From NCBI RefSeq assembly GCF_046557915.1, contig NZ_JBHEBG010000002.1, forward strand, positions 124,001 through 188,000: 64,000 nt of DNA, read 5' to 3'. The notes under the pieces are model-generated. The model was not told where the DNA came from. It searched no databases and worked only from the letters and a program-made list of their open reading frames with translations. Of the stretch, positions 34,468 to 44,196 are shown in pieces; position 1 is the first letter of the stretch; each line of letters starts with the position of its first letter. Made by a program: the position numbers and the translations under genes. This DNA is from JBHEBG01 sp046557915. Its GTDB lineage: Bacteria; Bacteroidota; Bacteroidia; Flavobacteriales; Flavobacteriaceae.

Positions 34468-35862
34468 TTGAAGAGAAGAAAAAAAGGATTAATACCTTCA
34501 TTACTGATGGTTATGGGTGTTGTAAGTTCAGTATTATCACAGAATCCAGGGGGAGTAACAGGAAGCTCTGTATGGTTTAAAGCGGACGAAGGAGTTTATG
34601 AAAATAATGCAGGAACGAATACGGCGGAAAACGGGGATGTGGTAAGAAACTGGGCAGAGCAATCGGGTAATGCAACGCTCACCCAAGTACGGATAAGAAC
34701 AGGAAATCCAAGATTTAGACAATTGGGGGCCAACTTTAACCCCATGATAGAACTAGACGGAAATGATATGTTGAGGAACATAGGAGGGCGTTTCAGTCAC
34801 ACCGCTATTATCGACAATACCGAAAACACCTTTTTTATGGTTAAAAACCGCCACTCCTTTAGCGGTGTAGAAGCGGGTTTTAGCAATGCCAGTGCAGATA
34901 GGGCCGGATATTATGAAGGCTTCGGTAATCGTCAAAGGGTAGATTATGGGAATCCCAATCAAGCTATGGTAGGAACGATCAATAGTAGAAATGTATATTC
35001 CTTAGCACGCTATGGCACAAGTAATGCCTCGGCAAATAGGACCTTGGCACTTAATGGAACTACAGATGTAAGCTTAGGTAGTTTAAACTCTATGGCCGGA
35101 GCTCCCACTGGGCGTTTCGGTTTTGGGGCGGAACCTAGATTTATCTTTGCCTTTTCTACCGTGGATATAGCCGAATACCTTATTTATCCATTGTCCTTAA
35201 ATATGACGGATGTAGAAAAGGTAGAATCATACCTGGGGATAAAATACGGGATTACCTTGGGTCATAATTACTATGCAAGCGATTGGAATGGTACCACTGG
35301 CACAATACTTTGGACGCTTGGTGGAGGGTACGACAATGACATCGCGGGCATAGGTAGGGACGATGCCTCTGAATTGAACCAAAAACAGTCCAGATCCGAA
35401 AATTCAGATGCTCTGGTGACCATAGGTTTAGGCAATATCCAAACCACCAATATTGCCAACACCAACACTTTTGCGACGGACAGAAATTTCTTGGTTTGGG
35501 GAAATGACAATGCCAGTACAACAGTAATTAATACGGGGATTCCTAATGGTTTTGTGGAGAAAATAAATCGTAATTGGCAAATTAACGAAACGGGTAGTGT
35601 AGACACCACTTTGGTACAAATACCAAATAGTGCCGTTACTGGTTTTTCCAGTACTTCCGCCTTAGTAATGGTGGTTGCCGACAATGATACCTTTAAAGGC
35701 AATGTAGTAACGGTTCCTTTAATACAAAATGGAACAAATTGGGAAGCATCCTTTGATTTTGATGGGATAAAACATTTTACGTTCGGGATTGTTACTTCTC
35801 CGGATTTTATGAGACACGGAAAGTCATTTCAATGGAGTACAAAACAATCGATGGAGTTTTAG
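34468..35862 (+). CDS. secreted LamG-like/DUF8202-like surface protein (single module)
   Basis: It begins at TTG 34468, 7 bp after the giant gene, giving a basic start and the signal peptide SLLMVMGVVSSVLSQ. The mature 440 residues form one module: an N-terminal lectin-like part (SVWFKADEGV then NWAEQSGNATLTQ), then the conserved block KYGITLGHNYYASDWN, GGGYDNDIAGIGRDDASELN and WGNDNAS. The same block occurs three times in the next gene. The C terminus reads KHFTFGIVTSPDFMRHGKSF then a tail ending MEF. I recognise the block as DUF8202-like. The tail may be a secretion signal. Confidence 0.8.
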   Translation: MKRRKKGLIPSLLMVMGVVSSVLSQNPGGVTGSSVWFKADEGVYENNAGTNTAENGDVVRNWAEQSGNATLTQVRIRTGNPRFRQLGANFNPMIELDGNDMLRNIGGRFSHTAIIDNTENTFFMVKNRHSFSGVEAGFSNASADRAGYYEGFGNRQRVDYGNPNQAMVGTINSRNVYSLARYGTSNASANRTLALNGTTDVSLGSLNSMAGAPTGRFGFGAEPRFIFAFSTVDIAEYLIYPLSLNMTDVEKVESYLGIKYGITLGHNYYASDWNGTTGTILWTLGGGYDNDIAGIGRDDASELNQKQSRSENSDALVTIGLGNIQTTNIANTNTFATDRNFLVWGNDNASTTVINTGIPNGFVEKINRNWQINETGSVDTTLVQIPNSAVTGFSSTSALVMVVADNDTFKGNVVTVPLIQNGTNWEASFDFDGIKHFTFGIVTSPDFMRHGKSFQWSTKQSMEF

Positions 35863-36037
35863 CAAATAGCTTAAAACGGATTTTTTTGGATACATGATCG
35901 GCCTATAAAGCAAATGGGATCTTTAACTTTTTGGAATACATTGGACGACTATAGTTGTGCTTTTACAAACAACAGTTAGTCTAAAAGTGATATCAAAAAG
36001 TATGGAATACGTAATGGTGCATTAAACTACAAAAGCA

Positions 36038-39000
36038 ATGACTATAGGAAACACATCTACAAGAATAGAAATAGTATTTACTATATTACTTATTTTAAGT
36101 TTCATGACTGCTTTACATGGCCAGAGTCCTGGAGGCGTTTCCACTAATCTGGATTTATGGCTAAGAGCGGATGTAGGTACGGGGGCAACGATTCAAGGCG
36201 ATGCAATTGGCACATGGTTAGATCAATCCGGTAATGCCAGGGATGCGATTGCTATAGGAGATCCTACTTTGGAAATAACAAATGGGAATAATTTCAATCC
36301 AGCAATTTTCTATGATGGCAATGACGGCCACAATCCTGTTACATCCGTTAATGGGCAATATACGATGTTCACCATGTCCAAACTTGCCGGAACCTTAAAC
36401 GGAAGAATATTTGCTTCAGATGTGGGTAATACATTAATGGGGTATTGGAATAATAGGGAAGATGTCCTATTTCTTGATGGAACACCCAGCATCTTGGGCG
36501 GATCACTAGCTACCACCAATCCACATTTGTACACTTTAAAGCGTGAAGTTTCAGGAACCTATACCATGAATAAATCCGGAAATAGCCTGTACACAGGAGC
36601 TTCTGCAAATTCCACATGGGATATGAGTATTTCTGCGGGAGGAACTTTTGGAGAGGCAGCTGCATCCTATGTGTCGGAAACGATACTATATAACCGCGCT
36701 TTAACAACAGTGGAATTGGATAAAGTAGAAACATATTTAGGCATTAAATATGGATTTACCCTAGGACATAACTATTATGCCAGTGATTGGAACGGTTCTA
36801 CAGGAACCACATTATGGACGCTAGGTGGCGGTTATGATAATTCCATTGCTGGTATTGGTAGAGATGATAATTCAGCATTGAATCAAAAGCAATCCAAAAC
36901 CATCAATACAGATCAAATGGTTACTATTGGTCTAGGAACAATAGAAACTACTAATGACGGAAATATAACTACGTTTACAGCAGACAAGAACTTCTTGCTA
37001 TGGGGCAACGATGGTGGCAGTACAGGTTTGCAGACTACTGAATTACCCCTCGGAGCGGCAGCAACAATGCGTTTGGGTAGGGAATGGAAGGTATCAGAAA
37101 CAGGATCAGTAAGTAATTTGGCTGTAGCTTTTGATAACATATCTACGGTTGCTTTTGATATTGAGTTGTATATAGATACCGATGGCGATGGCGATTTTAA
37201 TACGGGATCCCCTACGATTGTAACGGGAGGGACCTTGGTGGCAGATGAAGTTACTTTCTCTGGAGTAAATTTGGACGATGGGGATGTATTTACATTAGGA
37301 TTCACACAGGCAGCCCCAGGAGGGGATAGTGTAACCTTAAGAGCTTGGTACAAGGCAGATGATGGTATTTCAACAGCAGCACAATGGTTTGATGCCAGTG
37401 GTAACACCCATAACATGATCGGGGTATCGGACCCGGCACCGGTAGCTGCCGAAGACCTGTACAATTTCAACCCTGCCGTGGATTTTGACGGTAATGATTA
37501 TTACTATACCCTGGACAATCTGGGAATTTTCGGAACCAACGAGTATACCATATTTGCGATACAATCGCCCGATGCCGCCAATTTCCCCATAGGGTCGTAT
37601 TCCTCAGCCAATCATACTTTATGGGGATCATCCGGAACCACCGCCAATCATCTTTACGGAGGGTCTGTAGGGTGTATTACAGGAGCCACCACGAACACCA
37701 AGCCCTTAACGGAAACAGGTTTGTACACTTATGGTAGGCGGGCAGATACGAATATTATAGCCTCTTTAAACGGAGGAGTAGATGCCATAGACCCGAATGG
37801 CTGTGGAGGAAGTTTACCCAATACGGCAAGAAGTGAGTTGGCACGCATACGTTGGGTATTTAGTGGGGAAAGATTAAGTTATTACAATGGTCGCATGTCC
37901 GAGGTTATTGTATACAACTCCTTTTTATCGGATGCCGATAAGTTAAAAGTAGAATCTTACTTAGCCATAAAATATGGCATTACCCTAGATCAAATATCAG
38001 CGGCGTCCAATTATGTGGATTCGGATGGCACCATTATTTGGAACGGTACTATAAATGCCGCTTACGGTAATGATATTGCCGGCATCGGTACCGATGAAGC
38101 GTCTGCATTGAATCAAAAACAGTCCAAATCGGTAAATGACGATGCCATTGTAACTATAGGCTTAGGGAGTATAGAAGCCACGAACATGGATAATACCAAC
38201 ACTTTTGCAAATGACAAGAGCTTCTTGCTATGGGGCAACGATGATGCGAGTACCGATGCACAAAGTACGGAGTTACCAGCTAGTGCTACTTCAGTTTTTC
38301 GGATGGGAAGGGAGTGGAAAGTTTCCGAAGCGGGTTCGGTAACTAACCTTTCAATAACTTTTTCCAATTTACTTTCCAGCTATTTCGATTTAGAACTGTT
38401 TGTAGATACCGATGGAGATGGTGATTTTACCAATGCGATCGCAATTGCGGCCAATTCTTTTGCCGGTGGAACGGTAACATTTATTGGCGTAGATCTTAAC
38501 GATGGGGATGTTTTTACATTGGGATTTAGCCAGGCCTTACCAGGCTGTAATCCAACTATTGCCGCATGGTATAAAGCAGATGATGGAATTTCTAGTGGCG
38601 CCCAATGGAATGATATCAGTGGAAATGATAATCATGCTCCATCACCAAGTTTAGATCCTACCGTAGTAACAAATGAGAGTTTGAATTTTTTACCTTCCTT
38701 TGATTTTCCCAATAATGCCAATTACTACTTTCAACCACCAAATAGCGATGATTTTAGATTTTTAAATACAACAGAACCAGATTATACGTTCTATGTGGTT
38801 TATCAGGCCGATGGAGGTGGATTATTTTGGAGTCAGCAAAATTGTGCTGCACCCAACAATAATTTTATGCTTTCGCCGAATTTTGTACAAAGACGACCAG
38901 ATGGAGGATCGAATAGCTCTCCAGGAAATACCGGAACATTGAACATCGGTTATGCCTCAAGGGAAGGAACCACCTATTATACAGGTGCAAATGGCGCCGA

Positions 39001-39775
39001 GATTTCACTTGCGGCCACTGCTTTTGATATTAATAGGCAACCCCTCATTGGACGCCGTTTCAATTGTGGTGGTAATTCTCAATATGACGGTAGAATATCC
39101 GAAATATTGGTTTATAGAGGTTCTCAAAGAGGACTTGATAATGAACGAATACATAGTTATTTGGCCTTAAAATATGGCGTAACACTTCCATATGATTATT
39201 TAGCCGGAGATGGGGCCGTTATATGGGCAAATGGGAGTGGATATGATAATGACATTGCCGGTATAGGTAGGGACGATTGTCAAAAATTGGATAAACGACA
39301 GTCCAAATCCGTAAATACAGATGATATCATTACTATGGGACTTGGAGAAATTGCTGTGGATAATACCTCTAACAGCAACGCATTTGCAGCTGATGAAAGT
39401 TTCTTGCTATGGGGCAACGATGATGCAAGTACAGCAGTGATAAATACAGGGATACCAAGTAGTTTTTCAGAGAAGATAACCCGTAATTGGTTGGTTAACG
39501 AAACAGGAACGGTTGGTAGTACCCTGGTACAGATACCCAATAGTGCAGTAATCGGCTTTAGTACTACAACAGCGCTTATGCTTTTTGTAGCGGACGACTC
39601 CGGGTTTACCACAAACCTTGTGTCTATTCCGCTTATACAGAATGGTGTAAATTGGGAAGCAACCGTAGATTTTGATGGCACAAAATATTTTACGTTTGGT
39701 ATCGTAGCTTCCGGAGATTTTATGAAGCACGGAAAAACATTCCAAGGAGGCATAGAACAACCTATGAAGTTTTAA
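36038..39775 (+). CDS. secreted three-module LamG-like/DUF8202-like surface protein
   Basis: The 1245-residue protein has a signal peptide (ILLILSFMTALHGQ) and three modules, about residues 29-425, 430-840 and 845-1245. Each begins with WLRADVG, WYKADDGIS or WYKADDGIS, continues with a lectin-like region, and closes with a K-Y-G-x-T-L block and LLWGNDG/LLWGNDD. Modules 1 and 2 also carry TDGDGDF, an EF-hand-like loop likely to bind calcium. The C terminus (TFGIVASGDFMKHGKTF then a tail ending MKF) matches the preceding paralogue. It is 175 bp downstream of that gene. It is probably an extracellular adhesin or glycan-binding protein. Confidence 0.85.
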   Translation: MTIGNTSTRIEIVFTILLILSFMTALHGQSPGGVSTNLDLWLRADVGTGATIQGDAIGTWLDQSGNARDAIAIGDPTLEITNGNNFNPAIFYDGNDGHNPVTSVNGQYTMFTMSKLAGTLNGRIFASDVGNTLMGYWNNREDVLFLDGTPSILGGSLATTNPHLYTLKREVSGTYTMNKSGNSLYTGASANSTWDMSISAGGTFGEAAASYVSETILYNRALTTVELDKVETYLGIKYGFTLGHNYYASDWNGSTGTTLWTLGGGYDNSIAGIGRDDNSALNQKQSKTINTDQMVTIGLGTIETTNDGNITTFTADKNFLLWGNDGGSTGLQTTELPLGAAATMRLGREWKVSETGSVSNLAVAFDNISTVAFDIELYIDTDGDGDFNTGSPTIVTGGTLVADEVTFSGVNLDDGDVFTLGFTQAAPGGDSVTLRAWYKADDGISTAAQWFDASGNTHNMIGVSDPAPVAAEDLYNFNPAVDFDGNDYYYTLDNLGIFGTNEYTIFAIQSPDAANFPIGSYSSANHTLWGSSGTTANHLYGGSVGCITGATTNTKPLTETGLYTYGRRADTNIIASLNGGVDAIDPNGCGGSLPNTARSELARIRWVFSGERLSYYNGRMSEVIVYNSFLSDADKLKVESYLAIKYGITLDQISAASNYVDSDGTIIWNGTINAAYGNDIAGIGTDEASALNQKQSKSVNDDAIVTIGLGSIEATNMDNTNTFANDKSFLLWGNDDASTDAQSTELPASATSVFRMGREWKVSEAGSVTNLSITFSNLLSSYFDLELFVDTDGDGDFTNAIAIAANSFAGGTVTFIGVDLNDGDVFTLGFSQALPGCNPTIAAWYKADDGISSGAQWNDISGNDNHAPSPSLDPTVVTNESLNFLPSFDFPNNANYYFQPPNSDDFRFLNTTEPDYTFYVVYQADGGGLFWSQQNCAAPNNNFMLSPNFVQRRPDGGSNSSPGNTGTLNIGYASREGTTYYTGANGAEISLAATAFDINRQPLIGRRFNCGGNSQYDGRISEILVYRGSQRGLDNERIHSYLALKYGVTLPYDYLAGDGAVIWANGSGYDNDIAGIGRDDCQKLDKRQSKSVNTDDIITMGLGEIAVDNTSNSNAFAADESFLLWGNDDASTAVINTGIPSSFSEKITRNWLVNETGTVGSTLVQIPNSAVIGFSTTTALMLFVADDSGFTTNLVSIPLIQNGVNWEATVDFDGTKYFTFGIVASGDFMKHGKTFQGGIEQPMKF

Positions 39776-39898
39776 ACAGGCACCTAAAGTAAGTTTTCCG
39801 AATGTACTAAAGACTTTTATTGTAAGGCTTTTTATTGGGAAAGATTCATTGAGCTATCATCTGTAACAGGAGTAAAGGAAGAAGAGATTAACAAACAA

Positions 39899-40798
39899 TT
39901 AATTTAGGACGTTTTTAAGTACCGCTTCTGATTCAATGCAATAAATATTACTCAGTTTTTCTGAATTTTCCGTGTTTTTCCAGCTAGAAAATAGGAAGTA
40001 CTTTCCATTGTGGGATAGTATAGGACTATCTTCATAAGCCGAAGAATTGATTGTGGTATCCAAAAGTATTGGTTTCCCCCAATCTCCGTTTTCCTTGTTT
40101 ATAAGGTAAACATCATCACCGCCTAATCCGGTTTTTCTAATGGAACTAATCAATAACAGATCTCCTTTTTCATTGATGTAGCTTGGCCATTCACCATTTT
40201 TGGAATTAACATTTTGATTTAATTTTTTCACGTTGATAAACTTGTTATCCCTGTATGTTGCCTGATAAATATCCCAAGATCCGTCTCGGTCCGATGAAAA
40301 AAAGGTTTCGCCTTTTTTGTTCATTGTAAGGCAACATTCCATACCGGTAGAGTTTATTGGTGGTGGTATGATATCTGGCTCTCCCCAGCTGCCATCTTGC
40401 CTTTTGGAGATACTCCAAATATTCCACGCTTCGCTCAAATTGGGTTTGTTAGGATTTCTTTTTGAGGTAAAGAAGGCTCTGTTTTCGTTGGATGTAAAGT
40501 GCAAACCAGCATCATAGTAAGAACCTGAAAAAGGCATCTTTTTAGCCGCTTCCCATTTGCCATTCACAAATTGTGCACTATAAAGTGTAGAAGTTTCAAA
40601 ACCTTTGTTGCTTCTTGTGAAGTAGAGGATACTGCCGTCTTCACTTATATAATTAACACTCTCGTGAAATTCATTTGTAGAAATATTACCCCAGTCCAGC
40701 ACAGTAGGTGTATTAGCTATACCCTCAAAAGGTTGCTCTTTATCAATTTCGTTACAACCAATAAGAAGTAAGTAAAGTATGATATAATTAGTTTTCAT
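39899..40798 (-). CDS. lipoprotein with PD40/TolB-type beta-propeller repeats
   Basis: The signal sequence ends in LLIGC (lipobox), so the 299-residue protein is a lipoprotein. The body has several propeller motifs: EDGSILYFTRSNKGFETS, NENRAFFTSKR, KKGETFFSSDRDGSWDI, EKGDLLLISSIR and HNGKYFLFSSWK. These are the WD40-like PD40 repeats seen in TolB and OmpA-associated proteins of Bacteroidota. It is the last of several minus-strand genes and is separated from the surface protein gene by 123 bp. The partner is not known. Confidence 0.85.
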   Translation of the reverse strand: MKTNYIILYLLLIGCNEIDKEQPFEGIANTPTVLDWGNISTNEFHESVNYISEDGSILYFTRSNKGFETSTLYSAQFVNGKWEAAKKMPFSGSYYDAGLHFTSNENRAFFTSKRNPNKPNLSEAWNIWSISKRQDGSWGEPDIIPPPINSTGMECCLTMNKKGETFFSSDRDGSWDIYQATYRDNKFINVKKLNQNVNSKNGEWPSYINEKGDLLLISSIRKTGLGGDDVYLINKENGDWGKPILLDTTINSSAYEDSPILSHNGKYFLFSSWKNTENSEKLSNIYCIESEAVLKNVLN

Positions 40799-40905
40799 GC
40801 TATGGACTAATCCATTTAATTATAGCCAATTGTTTGAACATGAACAACGGCTCTTAAGAACAGTACCCTTCCTCACTCCATAAATGTATTAAAAAATTGC
40901 CTTTC

Positions 40906-41745
40906 TTATAATAACTCTAAGGTCATCAGAATAGGGCGGTGATCAGATGCCCTGTCCTCTTCTATAACAACTACATCAATAACACGCCATTTTTCCTTAG
41001 GTCGTATTAAAACATAGTCTATTTGTTTGGTTGGTATATCAACCGGAACTGTTAGCAATTCCTTGCCCTGATTTTCATTGATCCAGCCTTTTTTCTCTAG
41101 AAGTTGTAGCGGGTCAGACATGGGGGTAGCGTTTAAGTCGCCTGTCAATATATAAGGCATATCCGTACTATCATGTACAAAGGCTTTTTCAATGACTTCA
41201 ACGGAGGCCTTTCTTGCTATTTTAGACCCTATACTTTCCAAATAATCAAAATGGGTGTTGATGAATCTTACCAAGGCCTTTTTTTTGTTTTTGCTAGAAA
41301 AATCCACATCAACGCACATGGCCTCATAGCGACTGCTACTAGCACTGGGAATTGAAAGATTACCAATGAACTGCATTGGGAACTTGGACAATATTCCATC
41401 TCCGTAAAACAATTGGGCGGTTGGTACGGGTATGCCCAATAAGCGATAAAGATTGGGTGGTTCTATCTCTGTGGAGGCCCCAAAAACCCCGTTCATATTG
41501 GTCAGTTCACTAAGTGTTGCCACCATTAAGGAATCGGATACCTCTTGCAGGCCAACAATATCAGGGTCAAATCTATTTATTACTTCCGCAATTCGCTCTA
41601 AATCCTTTTTGGCATCCATACCAACACCGTAGTGGATGTTATAACTTAAGATCTTAATTTGTGTAGGACTACTTTGTGAATATCCATGAAAAAGCAATGA
41701 GGATACTAAAAAGGTTAATAAAGCATATGGAAAAGCTTTCTTCAT
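40906..41745 (-). CDS. secreted endonuclease/exonuclease/phosphatase family protein
   Basis: The frame is open to 41826, but ATG 41743-41745 gives MKKAFPYALLTFLVSSLLF with a signal peptide ending near GYSQ, and I choose it. EEP motifs are clear: LSYNIHYGVG, GLQEVSD with the metal-binding Glu, NTHFDYL, LTGDLNATP with the Asn-Asp pair, and ASDHRPILM with catalytic His. In secreted Bacteroidota members this fold often cleaves phosphodiesters in nucleic acids or lipids. It lies between a PD40 lipoprotein and a DUF1080 gene on the same strand. Confidence 0.88.
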   Translation of the reverse strand: MKKAFPYALLTFLVSSLLFHGYSQSSPTQIKILSYNIHYGVGMDAKKDLERIAEVINRFDPDIVGLQEVSDSLMVATLSELTNMNGVFGASTEIEPPNLYRLLGIPVPTAQLFYGDGILSKFPMQFIGNLSIPSASSSRYEAMCVDVDFSSKNKKKALVRFINTHFDYLESIGSKIARKASVEVIEKAFVHDSTDMPYILTGDLNATPMSDPLQLLEKKGWINENQGKELLTVPVDIPTKQIDYVLIRPKEKWRVIDVVVIEEDRASDHRPILMTLELL

Positions 41746-41874
41746 AACAGGGAATTGCTTTTTTATTTCAATTGAGCGAGAATCGAAAAAATGAAAATTC
41801 ATAAGATAAGAAGTATTCCAAGGCATCTCCCGTTCAAAAGACCAACCATTTGCAATGGCTATGGCATATTGTGG

Positions 41875-42471
41875 TTAATCCGCTTCTACAGGTTTAATTT
41901 TTACATTTCGAAATCTGATCTCTCCCTGCCCGGCAGCTTGTAGGGCAACATAGCCCTCTTTTAGGTCTTGATCCGTATAATCTGCCGTTAAAGTTCCATT
42001 GATCCATACCCGAATGCGTTCTCCTACATTTTTAATCTTATAGGTATTCCATTTATCCAAAGTTTCTACTACGGCTATGGGAACCGCTTTTGTGACAATA
42101 GCCCCTGTTCTGTTGTCTTGGTTAGGGTGTAAATCCCAAATATTCATTTCATGACAATCCGATGAACTGATATCAATATTCTTACAGCGTACAAAAACTC
42201 CAGAATTAATGGTGCTATCGGGTTTAAATTCTAGCTCCAATACAAAATCACCATAAGACTTGTTGGTCATTACAAATCCAGTGCCATCACCAGAGACCTT
42301 ACCGACCAATTCCTTGTTGGAAAAGCTCCAGGTGGCATCTCCTTTTGTAATCCAGTTTCTATTGTTTTCTTCAAACAAGGATTGGGAGCTGGCTAGGGAT
42401 ACACTTAGCAATGCTACAATGATAAATAAAGGAAGGCGGTTAATTTTTTTTAAACTGTGGATAGTTTTCAT
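41875..42471 (-). CDS. DUF1080 (3-keto-disaccharide hydrolase-like) secreted protein
   Basis: The 198-residue protein begins with a signal peptide (LPLFIIVALLSVSLASSQ). It shows the DUF1080 jelly-roll pattern: FEENNRNWITKGDATWSFSN, GDFVLELEFKPDSTINSGVF, then CHEMNIWD, and KWNTYKIKNVGERIRVWING near the end. This family often accompanies sulfatases and oxidoreductases in glycan-degradation loci. Its residues around NSGVFVRC form the usual conserved strand. It is 121 bp downstream of the sulfatase on the same strand. Confidence 0.88.
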   Translation of the reverse strand: MKTIHSLKKINRLPLFIIVALLSVSLASSQSLFEENNRNWITKGDATWSFSNKELVGKVSGDGTGFVMTNKSYGDFVLELEFKPDSTINSGVFVRCKNIDISSSDCHEMNIWDLHPNQDNRTGAIVTKAVPIAVVETLDKWNTYKIKNVGERIRVWINGTLTADYTDQDLKEGYVALQAAGQGEIRFRNVKIKPVEAD

Positions 42472-42592
42472 AGGAAAGTAATATGGTTTATAGAGAAATC
42501 TTTTAGTATCGCATAAATGTATTAAAAAACTACAAGCTTTTATAACTTACTCGGTTGACTATTAATTTTATACGTTGTTGTGTTTATGTAAC

Positions 42593-43954
42593 TTAGTTAC
42601 TACTTTTTTTATACCACGTATTATATTCTAAAATCAGTTCTTTTACTTTTTCTGGATATGTGTTGGACAAGTTTGTCATTTCATCTGGGTTAGCAAGTAC
42701 ATTTACCAAGAATAAAGAATCATTTTCAGTAATAGGCGCTTTGTTAGATGTGTCGTTGGGGTTTTTAAGTAGCTTCCAATCCCCCTTTCTTACTGCCCAG
42801 GTATTTTCATTCTGGTACCACCAAAAGGCATCATGTGGTGTGGAATCGTTCTCAATAATCACTTCTTTTAAACTCATTCCTTCAAATTCGTTAGGTCGGT
42901 ATTCTATATTGCACATATCCAGAATTGTGGGAAACCAGTCTACATTAATGCCCATCTGATCTCTGGTTTCATGCTGTGGAATAGCTTTTGGCCAACTTAT
43001 TATTGCAGGAACTCTAATGCCTCCCTCAAAAAGGGAGAATTTGGCACCTCGGTATGGGCCGGCACTTCCTCCTCCTCCAAATGCCCTTTTTTCTGTAGAA
43101 TGTCCATGGTCAGATTGAAAAATAATAATTGTGTTCTCTCTTAATTTAAGTGCTTCCAACTTTTCCAATAATATTCCAATCCGTTCGTCAACTGTTGAAA
43201 TACTGGCAGCATACTTATCTCTTGGGCTATCCAAGTCTTTATAGTACTCCCTCCATTTATTGGTTCCTTGCAATGGATAATGAGGCAGATTAATAGCGTA
43301 GTAAAGAAAAAAAGGGACATCCTTGTTTTCTTGAACAAAGTTAAGCGCCTTTTGATTTATGATATCCTGAAAATATTCGCCATCCATCCATACCTCTTTA
43401 TTGTTTTCCCATAGATCATGACGATTTGGTCCATTCCAATAAAAGAAGTGAGAATAATTATCAATGCACCCACCCATATGTCCAAAGGAGTAATCAAACC
43501 CTTGTCCGTTGGGCATTGTTTCTTCCGTATATCCTAAATGCCATTTTCCGATATGACCGGTAACAAATCCATTGTCCCTTAATTTTTCGGCTATTGTTAT
43601 TTGTTCGGAAGGTAAACCGCGTTCTCCTTTTCGAGAAGGTGCATTATTTGGCAACCCGGCAACTAAGGGTGTTTTACCGGTTAGTAATGCAGCCCGGGAA
43701 GGAGAACAAACAGCGGCAGCGGCATAAAATTGATTAAACTTTACCCCCGTTTCTGCCAGCAGATCCATATTTGGTGTATATAAATCCTTCGCTCCATAAC
43801 AATTTGCGTCAATGCTGCCCTGATCATCCGTGTATATAATAATTATGTTGGGTAGCCTATTTGAATTTAGAGGAGTACTATTGCATGCATAAGCTAGAGC
43901 GACTGTTAGCGTTACAGTAATCAAACTCCGAACTTTAAGTATTGGTCTAATCAA
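42593..43954 (-). CDS. sulfatase (formylglycine-dependent, S1 family) lipoprotein
   Basis: The 453-residue protein starts with a signal region ending LAYAC, probably a lipoprotein lipobox. It shows IIIIYTDDQGS with the metal-binding Asp pair and then VCSPSRAALLTGKTP, the CxPSR motif whose cysteine is converted to formylglycine. HIGKWHLGY and SDHGHSTEKRAFGGGGSAG complete the active site. Such enzymes hydrolyse sulfate esters on glycans, mostly algal in this lineage. An FGE or anaerobic sulfatase-maturating enzyme is not in the window. It is the first gene of the minus-strand run. Confidence 0.93.
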   Translation of the reverse strand: MIRPILKVRSLITVTLTVALAYACNSTPLNSNRLPNIIIIYTDDQGSIDANCYGAKDLYTPNMDLLAETGVKFNQFYAAAAVCSPSRAALLTGKTPLVAGLPNNAPSRKGERGLPSEQITIAEKLRDNGFVTGHIGKWHLGYTEETMPNGQGFDYSFGHMGGCIDNYSHFFYWNGPNRHDLWENNKEVWMDGEYFQDIINQKALNFVQENKDVPFFLYYAINLPHYPLQGTNKWREYYKDLDSPRDKYAASISTVDERIGILLEKLEALKLRENTIIIFQSDHGHSTEKRAFGGGGSAGPYRGAKFSLFEGGIRVPAIISWPKAIPQHETRDQMGINVDWFPTILDMCNIEYRPNEFEGMSLKEVIIENDSTPHDAFWWYQNENTWAVRKGDWKLLKNPNDTSNKAPITENDSLFLVNVLANPDEMTNLSNTYPEKVKELILEYNTWYKKSSN

Positions 43955-44196
43955 AATATCATTTTTAAGTTTACTAACCAGGACATTAAATATGTGCGGT
44001 GGCCTTGGTGCTGTGTTGGTATTTAAGGGCTATTGTCTATGGTTTTGTGTTTGGTTCTAGGTACTTTTCTTAAATTTAATTTTTCCAACTCCGAACTTGG
44101 TATCTTATTAGGCTACATGAAGTTAACAATAATTACGCATGATTTTCAATGCAGCAAAACAAATCAATTAATTATGGCATCGGTGTTAGCCTTTCG

